Positions 8,631-20,956 are shown, counted from the stretch's first letter. The stretch is 64,000 nt of DNA from Xanthomonas cissicola (GCF_008801575.1 NZ_VZPL01000013.1:1-64000); one strand, 5' to 3'. Made by a program: numbers and translations. The notes: generated by a model from the sequence alone, not told the origin.

Positions 8631-9431
8631 TCACACCGTATCGCCGGCGAGACGGCGCAGGGCGGCGTAATCCAGGATCTGCACCACCTGCAGTTGCGGT
8701 AGCGCGATCAACTGCTGCTGCCGCAGCTTGGTGAAGGTGCGGCTCACCGTTTCCACGGTCAGCCCCAAGTGGTCGGCGATGTCGCTGCGGCTCATCGGCA
8801 GCGCCACGGTATCGCCGCTGGCGCCAGGCTGGGTGGAGCGGGCTGCAAGCCGGAGCAGGAAATGCGCCAGCCGTTCGCTGGGTTGCAGGCGCGCCAGCAG
8901 CAGGCCGGTGTCCTGCGCGGCGGCCAGTTCCATGCTGGCGCGTTGCAGCAGCTTGCGTTCCAGCTGCGGGTAGCGCTCGCGCAGCTGGCGCATGTGCGCC
9001 ATCGGCGTGCGGCACACCCAGCTGTCGACGATGGCTTCGATATCGTGGCGGTGCCGCGCGGTTTCGGTGAGCCCGACGTAGTCGCCGGGCAGCACGAAGC
9101 CGGTGATCTGGCGACGTCCGTCGGCCAGCGTGCGCACCATGCGCAACGCGCCGGAGGTCACGGTATAGACGTTGTGCCGGGTCTCGCCCGCACGTACCAG
9201 GGTGCTGCCGGGCGCATAGGCCGCTGCATGGGTGACCTGGTCCAGTGCGTCCATTTCCTGCGCCGAGAGCGCCGCACAAATGGCCCGGCCGCGCACGGCG
9301 CAAAGGGCGCAATCTGAGGTGGGCGTGCCGCTGGCGGATGCCGCGCTGGGCGCCGGGCAGGTCGCGCTGGGGTCGGAAAGCTGCCGGTATATGGGCCACG
9401 CACTGCTGGGACGCATTGAATGATACGCCAT
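8631..9431 (-). CDS. fnr: FNR-type Crp/Fnr transcriptional regulator with Fe-S cysteine set
   Basis: A 266-residue regulator. An N-terminal cluster reads [12 protein letters not shown] (C-x2-C-x7-C), the spacing used by FnrL-type proteins, and a further Cys lies in the effector domain (DSWVCRTPM), at the place of the fourth [4Fe-4S] ligand of FNR. The cNMP-binding-like beta-roll follows ([16 protein letters not shown]). The C-terminal winged helix contains [21 protein letters not shown], with the E-x2-SR recognition pattern of FNR. This predicts oxygen sensing and binding to TTGAT-like sites. It is divergent from hisS with about 70 bases between. The exact N-terminus (Met 1 or Met 6) is uncertain. 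Confidence 0.88.
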   Translation of the reverse strand: MAYHSMRPSSAWPIYRQLSDPSATCPAPSAASASGTPTSDCALCAVRGRAICAALSAQEMDALDQVTHAAAYAPGSTLVRAGETRHNVYTVTSGALRMVRTLADGRRQITGFVLPGDYVGLTETARHRHDIEAIVDSWVCRTPMAHMRQLRERYPQLERKLLQRASMELAAAQDTGLLLARLQPSERLAHFLLRLAARSTQPGASGDTVALPMSRSDIADHLGLTVETVSRTFTKLRQQQLIALPQLQVVQILDYAALRRLAGDTV

Positions 9432-9499
9432 GCGGTCAGCGCGGCCGCCCAGCCGTTAGAATTGTGCGTTCGCCACATTGTCCTGCAGGAGTTTCGCTC

Positions 9500-10942
9500 G
9501 TGATCAAGCCCCGTACGCCGCCCGGCATCATGGAATTGCTGCCGCGCGAGCAGATCGCGTTCCAGCGCATGCTGGACGTCATCCGCCGCAACTACGAGCG
9601 GTTCGGGTTCCTGCCGGTCGAAACGCCGGTGTTCGAGCTGTCCGATGTACTGCTGACCAAATCCGGCGGCGAAACCGAGCGCCAGGTGTATTTCGTGCAG
9701 TCCACCGGCGCGCTGGCCAATGCCGCCGCTGCGGCCGATGAGGGCGCCGAGAACGGCGGCTTGCCGGAGCTTGCGCTGCGCTTCGACCTGACCGTGCCGC
9801 TGGCACGCTACGTCGCCGAGCACGAGCATGACTTGAGCTTCCCGTTCCGGCGCTACCAGATGCAGCGCGTGTATCGCGGCGAGCGTGCGCAGCGTGGGCG
9901 ATTCCGCGAGTTCTACCAGTGCGACATCGACGTCATCGGCAAGGATGCGCTGAGCATCCGCTACGACGCCGAAGTGCTGGCGGTGATCCATGCGGTGTTT
10001 GCCGAGCTGGGCATCGGCGACTTCAAGGTGCAGTTGAACAATCGCAAGCTGCTGCGCGGCTTCTTCGAAAGCCTGGGCGTGGCCGAAGGCGAGTTGCAGC
10101 TGGCGGTGCTGCGCGAGGTCGACAAGATCGACAAGCGTGGCGCCGATTACGTGCGCGACACACTGGTGGGCGAGGGCTTTGGCATTCCTGCCGAGCAGGT
10201 CGCCAGGATTCTCGCCTTCGTGGCGGTGCGCTCCAACGGGCATGCCGATGCGCTGGCGCAGTTGCAGGCGCTGGAAGGCTCGGTCGGGGCCAGCGCGACG
10301 CTGGGCGAAGGCATCGCCGAGTTGCGCGAAGTGCTGGAGCTGGTCAAGGCGCTGGGCGTGCCGGAGAGCGCGTACTGCCTGAACTTCTCGATCGCGCGCG
10401 GGCTGGACTACTACACCGGCACCGTCTACGAAACCACCCTGACCGACCACCCGCAGATCGGCTCGATCTGCTCGGGCGGCCGTTACGACAGCCTGGCCAG
10501 CCACTACACCAAGTCCAAATTGCCCGGCGTGGGCATCTCGATCGGCCTGACCCGCCTGTTCTGGCAGCTGCGCGAGGCCGGCCTGATCCAGGGCATCGCC
10601 GAAAGCAGCGTGCAGGCGATGGTGGCGCTGATGGACGAGACCCGCCTGGACGACGCGCTGGATATCGCGCGCCGGCTGCGCATCGGCGGCATCAACACCG
10701 AAGTGCAGATGGAGCCGAAGAAAATCGGCAAGCAGTTCCAGTATGCGGCTCGTGCCGGCATCCGCTTCGTGGTGCTGGCCGGCGACGACGAACTGGCCCG
10801 CGGCGTGGTGGCAGTGAAAGACCTGGTGCGCGAGCAGCAGTTCGATGTGGCCCGCGATGAGCTGGCCAGCACCTTGCAGGTGGAGCTGGAGCAGGCCAGG
10901 GCGATGCTTGTGCCGGTGCTGTTCGGTCCGGCTGATGCGTGA
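9500..10942 (+). CDS. hisS: Histidyl-tRNA synthetase
   Basis: A 480-residue class II synthetase. It starts with [15 protein letters not shown]; motif 2 is [21 protein letters not shown]; the histidine-A motif is [12 protein letters not shown], followed by SGGRYD and the C-terminal anticodon-binding domain. The length exceeds the E. coli enzyme (424) because of the longer form found in xanthomonads. The GTG start at 9500 has AGGAG about 8 bases upstream; an in-frame extension upstream lies inside the promoter. A TAGAAT hexamer at about 9456-9461 is a reasonable -10. The stop codon overlaps the start of the next small gene. Confidence 0.96.
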   Translation: MIKPRTPPGIMELLPREQIAFQRMLDVIRRNYERFGFLPVETPVFELSDVLLTKSGGETERQVYFVQSTGALANAAAAADEGAENGGLPELALRFDLTVPLARYVAEHEHDLSFPFRRYQMQRVYRGERAQRGRFREFYQCDIDVIGKDALSIRYDAEVLAVIHAVFAELGIGDFKVQLNNRKLLRGFFESLGVAEGELQLAVLREVDKIDKRGADYVRDTLVGEGFGIPAEQVARILAFVAVRSNGHADALAQLQALEGSVGASATLGEGIAELREVLELVKALGVPESAYCLNFSIARGLDYYTGTVYETTLTDHPQIGSICSGGRYDSLASHYTKSKLPGVGISIGLTRLFWQLREAGLIQGIAESSVQAMVALMDETRLDDALDIARRLRIGGINTEVQMEPKKIGKQFQYAARAGIRFVVLAGDDELARGVVAVKDLVREQQFDVARDELASTLQVELEQARAMLVPVLFGPADA

Positions 10943-11231
10943 CTCGATCGAAATCGTGCTGGACGCGCCGGTGTTCTTCGCCAGGCAAGACGAGGAGCAA
11001 TTTTTCAGTTGGCTCGCCGCCTTGCCCGCCTACGCCGGGGTCGAGGGCAGGGGCCGTCAGTTGCATCTGGAATTGACCGTGCCGGTAGATCCCGCGACGG
11101 TTGAATCCTTGTTGGTGATCTGTCACCGATGGGAGATCGACAACGCGCCTCTGGCGCCTCTGAAAAGTGAGGCGGTGTCCTGGCACGTGTTGTGGGCTCC
11201 CACGGCACCGAAGGGGAATGGCGCCTTCTAG
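10935..11231 (+). CDS. Hypothetical protein, 98 residues, coupled to hisS
   Basis: Starts [20 protein letters not shown] inside the last codons of hisS (ATG at 10935, hisS stop at 10940-10942), so translation is likely coupled. The sequence is soluble, acidic and mixed alpha/beta, with no signal peptide, membrane segment or motif I recognise. The N-terminal half is well conserved in composition with normal codon use, which supports a real gene. Function unknown; position suggests constitutive expression with hisS. Confidence 0.7.
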   Translation: MRDSIEIVLDAPVFFARQDEEQFFSWLAALPAYAGVEGRGRQLHLELTVPVDPATVESLLVICHRWEIDNAPLAPLKSEAVSWHVLWAPTAPKGNGAF

Positions 11232-11412
11232 GGCAATGCCGCGGTGGTGATGCTCGTTGAGGCGTCCGGCCCGGTCACGTCATCGTTTGTGATCGTCACC
11301 CGGGCAGCTTCGATTTCGCTAGGACTGTCGGGGGCCGAATGATCGGCGTCATGCATCAGCCTTAACGTTCTCGATTCTCCAGACCCAGGCGGGGTGACAA
11401 TGCTGCCTGCTT
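11232..11412. other. Intergenic region upstream of hisR operon
   Basis: Contains no gene. An in-frame GTG (11394) and ATG (11400) precede the hisR start chosen below; using them would place the palindromic operator inside coding sequence, which I consider less likely. Confidence 0.4.
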
Positions 11413-11446
11413 GCGTTAATGTACTAACACGCTATTACATTAACGC
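11411..11446 (+). promoter_or_regulatory. Palindromic operator and promoter of the his operon
   Basis: A perfect 11-bp inverted repeat, GCGTTAATGTA (11413-11423) and TACATTAACGC (11436-11446), separated by 12 bases, ends one base before the hisR ATG at 11448. It partly resembles the E. coli TrpR operator core (GTACTA). TTGCGT (11411-11416) and TATTAC (11433-11438), 16 bases apart, make a plausible promoter, which would start transcription about at the ATG and give a leaderless message. The repeat would then cover the promoter, as expected for autorepression by the TrpR-family protein it precedes. Confidence 0.75.
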
Positions 11447-11447
11447 A

Positions 11448-11774
11448 ATGAAACAACGACCCGCCACCCGCGAAAATACCGACGTTGCCGCCTCGCTGAC
11501 GATACTGGCCGATGCGCTGGCATGCCTGCGCGCGCCCGAGGCGGTCGAAGCGTTTCTGCGTGACCTCTGCACGCCCGCCGAGCTGGAAGCCATGGCCGAC
11601 CGCTGGCGGGTGGTGCCCTTGTTGATCAAGGGCGTGCCGTATCGCGAAATCCACGAGCTGACCCAGGTCAGCGTGACCACCATCGGGCGCGTTGCGCGCA
11701 CCCTGGACCACGGTGCCGGCGGCTATGCCGCGGCCCTGCGCGAGCAGTCGTCGCGCCCCGACGACTCCCACTGA
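11448..11774 (+). CDS. hisR: TrpR-family (YerC/YecD) regulator of histidine biosynthesis
   Basis: A 108-residue all-helical protein with the TrpR-like fold: LRDLCTPAELEAMADRW in the core and the helix-turn-helix PYREIHELTQVSVTTIGRVA. It belongs to the YerC/YecD subfamily rather than true TrpR. It is the first gene of the his operon, 9 bases before hisG, and the palindrome sits directly at its start. By comparison with HisR regulators inferred for xanthomonads and Firmicutes, it most likely represses the operon, with histidine as the probable co-repressor; this is inferred from context. No Shine-Dalgarno sequence is seen before the ATG. Confidence 0.85.
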   Translation: MKQRPATRENTDVAASLTILADALACLRAPEAVEAFLRDLCTPAELEAMADRWRVVPLLIKGVPYREIHELTQVSVTTIGRVARTLDHGAGGYAAALREQSSRPDDSH

Positions 11775-13986
<2,212 letters not shown>

Positions 13987-13990
<4 letters not shown>

Positions 13991-15078
13991 GCGCGTCGTC
14001 GATTCTGGATCTGGTACGCGAAGACCTGCGTGCATTCGCGGGCTATTCGTCGGCGCGCACCAGCGCGTTGCAGGGCGATGTGTGGCTCAACGCCAACGAG
14101 TCTGCCTGGGCCAATCCCGCCGATCCCGACGCCAGCACACGGCGCTATCCCGACCCGCAACCCAAGGGCCTGCGCAGCGCGCTTGCGGCGCTGTACGGTT
14201 GCGCACCCGAGCAGCTGTTGATCGGCCGCGGCAGCGACGAGGCGATCGATCTGCTGGTACGTGGCCTGTGCGTGCCAGAGCGCGATGCGGTGCTGGTCAC
14301 GCCGCCGGTGTTCGGCATGTACGCCGTGTGCGCACGGCTGCAGAACGCGCCGCTGGTGGACGTGCCGCTGGTCGATGGGCCCGACGGTTTCCATACGGAT
14401 ATCCCGGCGATCGTGGCAACGGCATTGTCTTCGAACGCCAAGTTGGTGTTCCTGTGTTCGCCGTCCAATCCTGCTGGTTCGGCCATCGCGCTGGACCAGA
14501 TCGAACAAGCGCTGCAGGCCTTGCAAGGCAAGGCGCTGGTGGTGGTGGACGAGGCCTACGGCGAATTTTCCGATGTGCCTTCGGCGGTCGGCCTGCTCGG
14601 GCGTTACGACAATCTCGCCGTGTTGCGCACGCTTTCCAAAGCGCATGCATTAGCGGCGGCACGTATCGGCACGCTGATCGCCAATGCCGAGTTGATCGCC
14701 TTGCTGCGCCGCTGCCAGGCGCCGTACCCGGTGCCTATACCATGTGCAGCCATGGCCGAGCAGGCTTTGTCTGCGCCAGCGCTGGAGGTTACCCGCCGCC
14801 GCATCGCCGAGGTGCGTAGCGAACGCGAACGTATGCACAAGGCGTTGGTGCAGCTGCTTGGCGTACGTCAGGTCTATCCCTCGCAAGGCAACTTCCTGCT
14901 GGTGCGTTTCGACGATGCCGAAGGCGCATTCCAGGCGCTCCTGGAGGCCGGGGTGGTGGTGCGCGATCAACGCGCAGTGCCGCGCCTGGCCGACGCGTTG
15001 CGGATCACGCTGGGCACGCACGAACAGAACCAGCGCGTGCTGAGCGCGCTACAACGCACGCAGGAGGCCGCCGCATGA
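13987..15078 (+). CDS. hisC: Histidinol-phosphate aminotransferase
   Basis: A 363-residue PLP-dependent class I/II aminotransferase. [11 protein letters not shown] at the substrate end, [15 protein letters not shown], the PLP-Asp/Tyr stretch [12 protein letters not shown] and the Schiff-base lysine in [15 protein letters not shown] mark it as HisC. ATG overlaps the hisD stop by four bases and the gene overlaps hisB at its end. Confidence 0.97.
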
Positions 15079-16202
15079 CCCCGATTCTTTTTGTCGACCG
15101 CGACGGCACGCTGATCGCCGAGCCGGCCGATTACCAGATCGACGCCTACGAAAAATTGCGCTTGGTCGATCACGTGATTCCGGCGATGCTCAAGCTGCGC
15201 GATGCCGGCTATCAGTTCGTCATCGTCAGCAACCAGGATGGGTTGGGCAGCGAGAGCTACCCACGCGCGTCCTTCGACGGCCCGAACAATCTGATGCTGC
15301 AGATCTTCGCCAGCCAGGGCATCGAATTTCGCGAAGTGCTGATCGATTGCAGCTGGCCTGCCGACAATGCGCCCACGCGCAAGCCCGGTATCGGCCTGAT
15401 GGTGCCGTATCTGCAGGACCGCACCATCGACTGGGCACGCTCGGCGATGGTGGGCGACCGCATCACCGACATCCAGTTCGCGCAGAATCTGAATATCCGC
15501 GGGTTTCAGCTGCGCACCGATGAGTTCGGCGGCGAGTGGGACTGGTCCGGCATCGCCCACGAGCTGGCCGATGCGCCACGCCGTGCGCTGGTCCAGCGCA
15601 ATACCAAGGAAACCAGGATCCGCGTCGAACTGGATCTGGATCGTGTCGCCGAGCCGAAGACTGCCACCGGTCTGCCGTTCTTCGACCACATGTTGGAACA
15701 GATCGGCAAGCATGGCGGTTTTGCGCTGGAGATCCGTGCCGAAGGCGATCTGCATATCGATGAGCACCACACCATCGAAGACACCGGCCTTGCGCTGGGC
15801 CAAGCGCTGCGTGAAGCGCTGGGCGATAAACGCGGCATCGGCCGTTACGGCTTCGATCCGGAAAGCAGCCCCTGGCGTGTCGCGGGCGACACGCCGCAGC
15901 ACGGCTTCACGTTGCCGATGGACGAAACCATCGCAAGTGCGGCGCTGGATTTCAGTGGCCGCCCGTATTTCGTCTTCGAGGGCGAATTCAAGCGCGAGCG
16001 CGTCGGCGACATGCCCACCGAACTGGTGCCGCATTTCTTCCGTTCGATCTGCGATGCGTCCGGCTTGAATCTGCATCTGACCGTGCGTGGCGAGAACGAT
16101 CACCACAAGGTGGAAGCCTGCTTCAAGGCCTTGGCGCGGGCATTGCGTCAGGCGATTCGCCGTGAGGGCACCGCGTTGCCGACCACCAAGGGCGCGCTAT
16201 GA
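15075..16202 (+). CDS. hisB: Bifunctional histidinol-phosphatase / imidazoleglycerol-phosphate dehydratase
   Basis: A 375-residue fusion as in enterobacteria. The N-terminal HAD-type phosphatase has FVDRDGTLI with Asp8 and Asp10 as nucleophile and acid, and a zinc-loop region near residues 90-105. The C-terminal dehydratase carries [26 protein letters not shown] and, near the end, [13 protein letters not shown], the metal-binding His/Glu clusters. It catalyses steps 7 and 9 of the pathway. Start and stop overlap hisC and hisH. Confidence 0.98.
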   Translation: MTPILFVDRDGTLIAEPADYQIDAYEKLRLVDHVIPAMLKLRDAGYQFVIVSNQDGLGSESYPRASFDGPNNLMLQIFASQGIEFREVLIDCSWPADNAPTRKPGIGLMVPYLQDRTIDWARSAMVGDRITDIQFAQNLNIRGFQLRTDEFGGEWDWSGIAHELADAPRRALVQRNTKETRIRVELDLDRVAEPKTATGLPFFDHMLEQIGKHGGFALEIRAEGDLHIDEHHTIEDTGLALGQALREALGDKRGIGRYGFDPESSPWRVAGDTPQHGFTLPMDETIASAALDFSGRPYFVFEGEFKRERVGDMPTELVPHFFRSICDASGLNLHLTVRGENDHHKVEACFKALARALRQAIRREGTALPTTKGAL

Positions 16203-16801
16203 CCGACGTTGCGCTGATCGATGCCGGTGGCGCCAACCTGGGCTCGGTGCGCTATGCATTGGAGCGCTTGGGCGTCGACGCGCGCTTGGTGCGCGATGCG
16301 GCTGGCCTGCAGGGCGCGCAGCGGGTGATCCTGCCCGGCGTCGGGGCGGCGCCAGAGGCGATGTCGCGTCTGCGCGCGCAGGGCTTGGTCGAGCCGTTGC
16401 GGGAACTGCAGGTGCCGTTGATCGGCATCTGTCTGGGCATGCAGTTGCTGTTCGAACATTCCGAAGAAGGCGATGTCGAGTGCCTGGGTCTGCTGCCGGG
16501 CATCGTGCGGCACATGACGCCTGCGCTTGGCATTCGCATTCCGCACATGGGCTGGAACCAGCTGGTGCCGATGCGCGACTCCGCGTTGCTGGCCGGTCTG
16601 CCCGAGCGCGCCAGTGCATATTTCGTACATGGTTACGCGGCGCCGGTGACGGCCGACACCGTGGCCGCCTGCGATCACGGCGGGTTGTTCACCGCCGTGG
16701 TGCAGAACGGGCTGCGCTGCGGCGCGCAATTCCACCCTGAGCGTTCGGCCGAGACCGGTGCACGCATCCTGCGCAATTTTCTTGAGATGAGCTTCCCATG
16801 A
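16199..16801 (+). CDS. hisH: Imidazole glycerol phosphate synthase, glutaminase subunit
   Basis: A 200-residue class I glutamine amidotransferase. The nucleophile Cys78 lies in [13 protein letters not shown], the oxyanion region in VILPGVGA, and the His/Glu pair in QFHPERS. It supplies ammonia to HisF. Start overlaps the hisB stop and the gene overlaps hisA by four bases. Confidence 0.98.
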   Translation: MTDVALIDAGGANLGSVRYALERLGVDARLVRDAAGLQGAQRVILPGVGAAPEAMSRLRAQGLVEPLRELQVPLIGICLGMQLLFEHSEEGDVECLGLLPGIVRHMTPALGIRIPHMGWNQLVPMRDSALLAGLPERASAYFVHGYAAPVTADTVAACDHGGLFTAVVQNGLRCGAQFHPERSAETGARILRNFLEMSFP

Positions 16802-17532
16802 GTTTCACCGTTTACCCGGCGCTGGATATCCGCAACGCTCGCGTGGTCCGCCTGTTGCAAGGCGATTACGCGCGCGAAACGCAGTACGGCGACGACGTGC
16901 TGCCGCGTGCGCAGGCATTCGCCGATGCCGGTGCGCAGTGGATGCATCTGGTCGATCTGGATGCGGCCAAGGCGGGCGGCTACACCCTGGCCGGCACACT
17001 CGGCGAGATTGCGCGTGCCACCGGCTTGCGCGTGCAGACCGGCGGCGGTGTGCGCTCGCGCGAGGATGTGGCGCGCATCCTCGACGCAGGCGCCGCACGC
17101 GTGGTGATCGGCTCATTGGCAGTGCGCGATAGCGAGATGGTGGTTGGCTGGCTGCAGGAATTCGGCGCCGATCGTCTGACGATTGCGCTGGACACGCGCC
17201 AGGACGCCGATGGCGTCTGGCAGTTGCCGGTGCACGGCTGGACCGAAGCTGCAGACGCCACGCTGGATCAATTGGCCGTGCGCTACGCGCAAGCCGGGCT
17301 GCAGCATTTGCTGTGTACCGACATTGCCCGCGACGGCATGCTGTCCGGCCCCAACATGGCGCTGTACGGGCATTTGCGCGCGCTGACGCCGCAGTTGCAG
17401 GTGCAGGTCTCCGGGGGCGCGCGCAATCTGGCCGATGTCGCCGCTGCCAAGGCCGCGGGCTGCGCTGGCATCGTGCTGGGCAAGGCCTTGCTCGAAGGGC
17501 ATCTGAATCTCGACGAGGCACTGGCATGCTGA
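16798..17532 (+). CDS. hisA: ProFAR isomerase
   Basis: A 244-residue (beta-alpha)8 barrel that isomerises the 5'-ProFAR intermediate. [19 protein letters not shown] begins the barrel with catalytic Asp10; VQTGGGVRS and [16 protein letters not shown] carry phosphate-binding residues and the second catalytic Asp. HisA and HisF are tandem paralogous barrels. It overlaps hisF by seven bases. Confidence 0.97.
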   Translation: MSFTVYPALDIRNARVVRLLQGDYARETQYGDDVLPRAQAFADAGAQWMHLVDLDAAKAGGYTLAGTLGEIARATGLRVQTGGGVRSREDVARILDAGAARVVIGSLAVRDSEMVVGWLQEFGADRLTIALDTRQDADGVWQLPVHGWTEAADATLDQLAVRYAQAGLQHLLCTDIARDGMLSGPNMALYGHLRALTPQLQVQVSGGARNLADVAAAKAAGCAGIVLGKALLEGHLNLDEALAC

Positions 17533-18302
17533 GCCGTCGCATCATTCCGTGCCTGGACGTGCGCGATGGGCGCGTGGTCAAGGGCGTCAAGTTCCGCGAT
17601 CACATCGACATGGGCGACATCGTCGAACTGGCATTGCGCTACCGCGCGCAGGGCGCCGACGAGCTGGTGTTCTACGACATCGGTGCCAGCCCGGAAGGAC
17701 GCTCGGTCGACTACACCTGGGTCGAGCGGGTGGCGCGGCTGATCGATATTCCGTTCTGCGTGGCCGGAGGTATTGGCGATGTGGAAACAGCGCGCGCGGT
17801 GCTGCACGCCGGTGCCGACAAGATATCGATCAACTCGCCCGCGCTTGGCCGCCCGCAATTGATTTCCGAGCTGGCCGATGCCTTTGGCGTGCAATGTGTC
17901 GTGGTCGGCATCGACTCGATTCGTGAGGAAGATGGTCAGTGGCGCGTGCGCCGCTACACCGGCGATCCGAGCAAGACCCAGGCGCTGCCGATGCGCACGC
18001 TGGATTGGGTGGCCGAAGCGCAGCGGTTGGGCGCAGGCGAAATCGTGCTCAATTGCATGGACAACGACGGCGTGCGTCGCGGCTACGACATCGTCCAGTT
18101 GCGGCAGGTGCGCGCGTTATGCCGCGTGCCGCTGATCGCCTCCGGCGGTGCAGGCGAAATGCAGCACTTCGCCGATGTGTTCGACCAGGCCGATGTGGAT
18201 GGCGCACTGGCGGCCAGCGTATTTCACAGTGGTGCGATTCCGATTCCGGAACTCAAGCAATTCTTGCGCGCGCAACAGATCGAGGTACGCGATGGGCAGT
18301 AA
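17526..18302 (+). CDS. hisF: Imidazole glycerol phosphate synthase, cyclase subunit
   Basis: A 258-residue barrel. [20 protein letters not shown] holds catalytic Asp11; [28 protein letters not shown] and [13 protein letters not shown] hold the other catalytic and phosphate-binding residues. Works with HisH to form IGP and AICAR. The ATG is inside the end of hisA and the gene overlaps hisI. Confidence 0.98.
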   Translation: MLSRRIIPCLDVRDGRVVKGVKFRDHIDMGDIVELALRYRAQGADELVFYDIGASPEGRSVDYTWVERVARLIDIPFCVAGGIGDVETARAVLHAGADKISINSPALGRPQLISELADAFGVQCVVVGIDSIREEDGQWRVRRYTGDPSKTQALPMRTLDWVAEAQRLGAGEIVLNCMDNDGVRRGYDIVQLRQVRALCRVPLIASGGAGEMQHFADVFDQADVDGALAASVFHSGAIPIPELKQFLRAQQIEVRDGQ

Positions 18303-18912
18303 CGAAGTGGCGACGGGCGACCCGCTCGCAACGCTGGATTGGAGCAAGGGCGAGGGCCTGTTGCCGGTGATCGTGCAGGACGCCGACAACCTGCGCGTGC
18401 TGATGCTGGGCTACATGAATGCCCAAGCGTTGGCCGTGACCCAGCAGCGCGGTGAAGTCACCTTCTTCAGCCGCAGCAAGCAGCGCTTGTGGACCAAGGG
18501 CGAGAGCTCGGGGAACGTGTTGCGCGTGGTGTCGATCCAGACCGACTGCGATGCCGACACGTTGCTGGTGCAGGCGCGCCCGCATGGCCCGACCTGTCAC
18601 CTGGGCCGCACCAGTTGCTTCCCGTCTGCGCCCGGGCAGTTTCTGGGCAGCCTGGATGCGCTGGTGGCCGAGCGCGAGCGCGAACGACCGCACGGTAGCT
18701 ACACCACCAAGCTGTTCGAGCAAGGCATCCGTCGCATCGCGCAGAAGGTAGGCGAGGAGGGCGTTGAAACCGCGCTGGCCGGTGTGGTGCAGGACGATGA
18801 CGCGTTGCTCGGCGAATCGGCCGATCTGCTGTATCACCTGATCGTGCTGCTGCGCGCACGTGGACTGGGGCTTGGCGATGCGGCGGCGTTGCTGGAGTCG
18901 CGGCATCAATAA
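18292..18912 (+). CDS. hisIE: Bifunctional phosphoribosyl-AMP cyclohydrolase / phosphoribosyl-ATP pyrophosphatase
   Basis: A 206-residue fusion. The N-terminal cyclohydrolase contains [21 protein letters not shown] and [10 protein letters not shown] with the later Cys residues for zinc ([11 protein letters not shown]). The C-terminal pyrophosphatase (from about residue 120) contains [24 protein letters not shown] and [14 protein letters not shown]. It ends the his operon; a large hairpin repeat follows 10 bases after the stop. Confidence 0.98.
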   Translation: MGSNEVATGDPLATLDWSKGEGLLPVIVQDADNLRVLMLGYMNAQALAVTQQRGEVTFFSRSKQRLWTKGESSGNVLRVVSIQTDCDADTLLVQARPHGPTCHLGRTSCFPSAPGQFLGSLDALVAERERERPHGSYTTKLFEQGIRRIAQKVGEEGVETALAGVVQDDDALLGESADLLYHLIVLLRARGLGLGDAAALLESRHQ

Positions 18913-18921
18913 CGCGGTCGC

Positions 18922-18985
18922 GTAGGAGCGCACCCGGGCGCGGCGCGTTATCGGTAACGCCCATCGCGCCCGGGTGCGCTCCTAC
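18922..18985. repeat. REP-like nested hairpin after the his operon
   Basis: A perfect 21-bp inverted repeat starting GTAGGAGCGCACCCGGG (18922-18942, mirrored at 18965-18985) encloses a second perfect 6-bp stem with a TCGG loop (GCGTTA 18945-18950, TAACGC 18955-18960). The RNA would fold into one long capped stem. TAGGAGCGCACC-type palindromes are frequent intergenic repeats in xanthomonads. It probably protects or ends the his transcript; no T-run follows. Confidence 0.85.
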
Positions 18986-19033
18986 AGGGTACGTGTCGGC
19001 GTGTCCTTCGCGCTGTGCGCCTCGCGATGGCAT

Positions 19034-19039
19034 GTACAA
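19034..19039 (+). promoter_or_regulatory. Candidate -10 box (TACAAT) of the phosphoesterase gene
   Basis: TACAAT lies 30 bases before the ATG at 19069, giving a start near 19046. No convincing -35 hexamer is seen at the proper spacing. Confidence 0.4.
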
Positions 19040-19068
19040 TTTCCGCTGATCTTCGCGCGGGAAAACGC

Positions 19069-20655
19069 ATGCAACCTCGCTTCGCTTTGTTGGCTATCGG
19101 CTTGCTCGCAGCAAGCGCTTACGCGCGCGGCACCACGGTCGATGGCATCGTCTATGAAGAACGCGACGGGCGCGCCGGCCGCAGCGCGGATGAGCCGGGC
19201 GTCGCCGATGTGGCGGTTTCCAATGGCGAGCAAATCGTACGTACCGACGCACAGGGGCGCTACCGCCTGCTGGTGCGCGACGGGCAGACGGTCTTCGTGA
19301 TCAAGCCGGGCGACCGCCGCTTTTTGCCCGCCGCCGACGGTCTGCCTGCATTCTGGCGCCACTACGCACCGCGTGGTTCTGCCAAGCATCGGTACAGCGG
19401 TGTCGCCGCGACCGGCCGCAACACGCGCAACTGGGATTTCGCGCTGACGCCACGCGCAAACACCGCGGCCGATGGTTTCCAGATGCTGGTGTTTGCCGAC
19501 AGCCAGACCGCCAGCCTTGCCGACGTTGGCTACTACCAGCGCGACATCGTGCAACCGATCATCGACAAGACCACCGCCAGGCTGGGCACCACGCTGGGAG
19601 ATATCGTCAGCGACGATCTAAGCTTGTATCCGGCTTTGAACAAGGTCACCACGCAGCTGAGCGTGCCGTGGTTCCACGTGCCGGGCAACCACGATCTCAA
19701 CCTGGACGCGCACGACGATGCGCAGTCGCTCGACAGTTGGCATGCGGTCTACGGTCCGGACACCTATGCGGTGGAAGAGGCCAATGCCAGCTTCGTGTTC
19801 CTGGACGATGTGATCTACACGCCGGGCAACAAGCAGGCCTACATCGGTGGCCTGCGCGAAGATCAATTCGCGTTCCTGCAGAATTATCTGGCGCAGCTGC
19901 CACGCGACAGGCTATTGGTGCTGGGCATGCACATCCACCTGTTCGATGCAGTGCCGGGACAGGAAACCTTCCGGCATGCCGATCGCCGTCGCCTGTTCGC
20001 ATTGTTGAAAGAGTTTCCGCATGTATTGGTGCTCAGCGGCCATAGCCACACCCAGCGCCAGGTGGATCACGGTGTGGACGAAGGTTGGCAAGGTGCACGC
20101 CCGCTGCACGAGTACAACGTCGGCGCTGCCTGCGGTGCGTTCTGGTCGGGCGCCAAGGATGCCGACGGCATTCCCGATGCGACGATGAGCGATGGCACTC
20201 CCAATGGCTATGCGGTGCTGCAGGTTGCCCCCAGCGGCAACTACACGCTGGCTTATCACGCCGCGCGCGCGGCCGACGATGCGCAATTGCTGCTGCACGC
20301 GCCCAAGGTACTGCGCAAGGGCGCGTATGCGGCGTGGGGCATCTACGCCAACGTCTTCATGGGCCAGGACGACACCGTGGTCGAGATGCGCATCGATAAC
20401 GGCGCATGGCAGCCGATGAAGCGGGTAGAGCGTGGCGATCCGCGCGTGCTGGCAGAGAATGTGCGCGACGATGCGGCGGACGCGTTGCGCGGTTACGACC
20501 GCTCGCCGGAGGCCACGCCGTCCACGCATCTCTGGCGCGGCGCATTGCCGACCACGCTGGCGGTGGGCGAACACACCGTCCAGGTGCGCGCGACCCTGCC
20601 CACTGGGCAATACAGCGCGAGCACGGTGTACCGCCTGCAAGCCGCTGAGCCGTAA
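19069..20655 (+). CDS. Secreted calcineurin-like metallophosphoesterase
   Basis: A 528-residue protein with an N-terminal signal peptide (MQPRFALLAIGLLAASAYA). Residues about 25-135 form a beta-sandwich-like N-terminal domain; the phosphoesterase core follows with FADSQT, VPGNHDLNLD, GMHIHLFD and SGHSHTQRQVD, the dimetal-site motifs (the first as ADSQ rather than the usual DxH). A C-terminal beta-rich domain runs from about residue 390. It belongs to the calcineurin-like phosphoesterase families with N- and C-terminal accessory domains. Substrate is unknown; location should be periplasmic or extracellular. It is monocistronic. Confidence 0.88.
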   Translation: MQPRFALLAIGLLAASAYARGTTVDGIVYEERDGRAGRSADEPGVADVAVSNGEQIVRTDAQGRYRLLVRDGQTVFVIKPGDRRFLPAADGLPAFWRHYAPRGSAKHRYSGVAATGRNTRNWDFALTPRANTAADGFQMLVFADSQTASLADVGYYQRDIVQPIIDKTTARLGTTLGDIVSDDLSLYPALNKVTTQLSVPWFHVPGNHDLNLDAHDDAQSLDSWHAVYGPDTYAVEEANASFVFLDDVIYTPGNKQAYIGGLREDQFAFLQNYLAQLPRDRLLVLGMHIHLFDAVPGQETFRHADRRRLFALLKEFPHVLVLSGHSHTQRQVDHGVDEGWQGARPLHEYNVGAACGAFWSGAKDADGIPDATMSDGTPNGYAVLQVAPSGNYTLAYHAARAADDAQLLLHAPKVLRKGAYAAWGIYANVFMGQDDTVVEMRIDNGAWQPMKRVERGDPRVLAENVRDDAADALRGYDRSPEATPSTHLWRGALPTTLAVGEHTVQVRATLPTGQYSASTVYRLQAAEP

Positions 20656-20935
20656 GGCGGCTAACAGTGACAGTCGCCTAATGCCCTTCCCCCACCGGCA
20701 GAAGGCGCTCAGAAGGGTGGATGAGGGGGCGCGCAATGCCTGACATCACCCAATCCTGCGGCACCTCGCGCCAAGCATCCAATCGCACCAAACGGTTGCT
20801 TGTTACCTTGCTCTTGATGCAGCGACAGGGCGCTGTGTCTGCGTGATCCAGCATGGACACAAGCGCGGCTGCGACATCGCGACGTTGAAGCATGCGTCAG
20901 CTGCGACGCAGCCTCCCTGATCGCCACCAACACAA

Positions 20936-20956
20936 ACGCCTCCACAAGGGAGGCGT
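20936..20956. terminator. Hairpin, candidate bidirectional terminator
   Basis: ACGCCTCC (20936-20943) and GGAGGCGT (20949-20956) form a perfect 8-bp stem with a 5-base loop, followed by GTTGG on the plus strand. It sits between two convergent genes, where a terminator is expected. Confidence 0.5.

Noticed and set aside
8356-8670. 104-codon plus-strand frame after the transpeptidase-like gene
   Set aside because: Overlaps the end of the FNR gene, has no recognisable sequence and no ribosome-binding site.
14967-16106. 379-codon frame antisense to hisB
   Set aside because: Shadow of the hisB reading frame.
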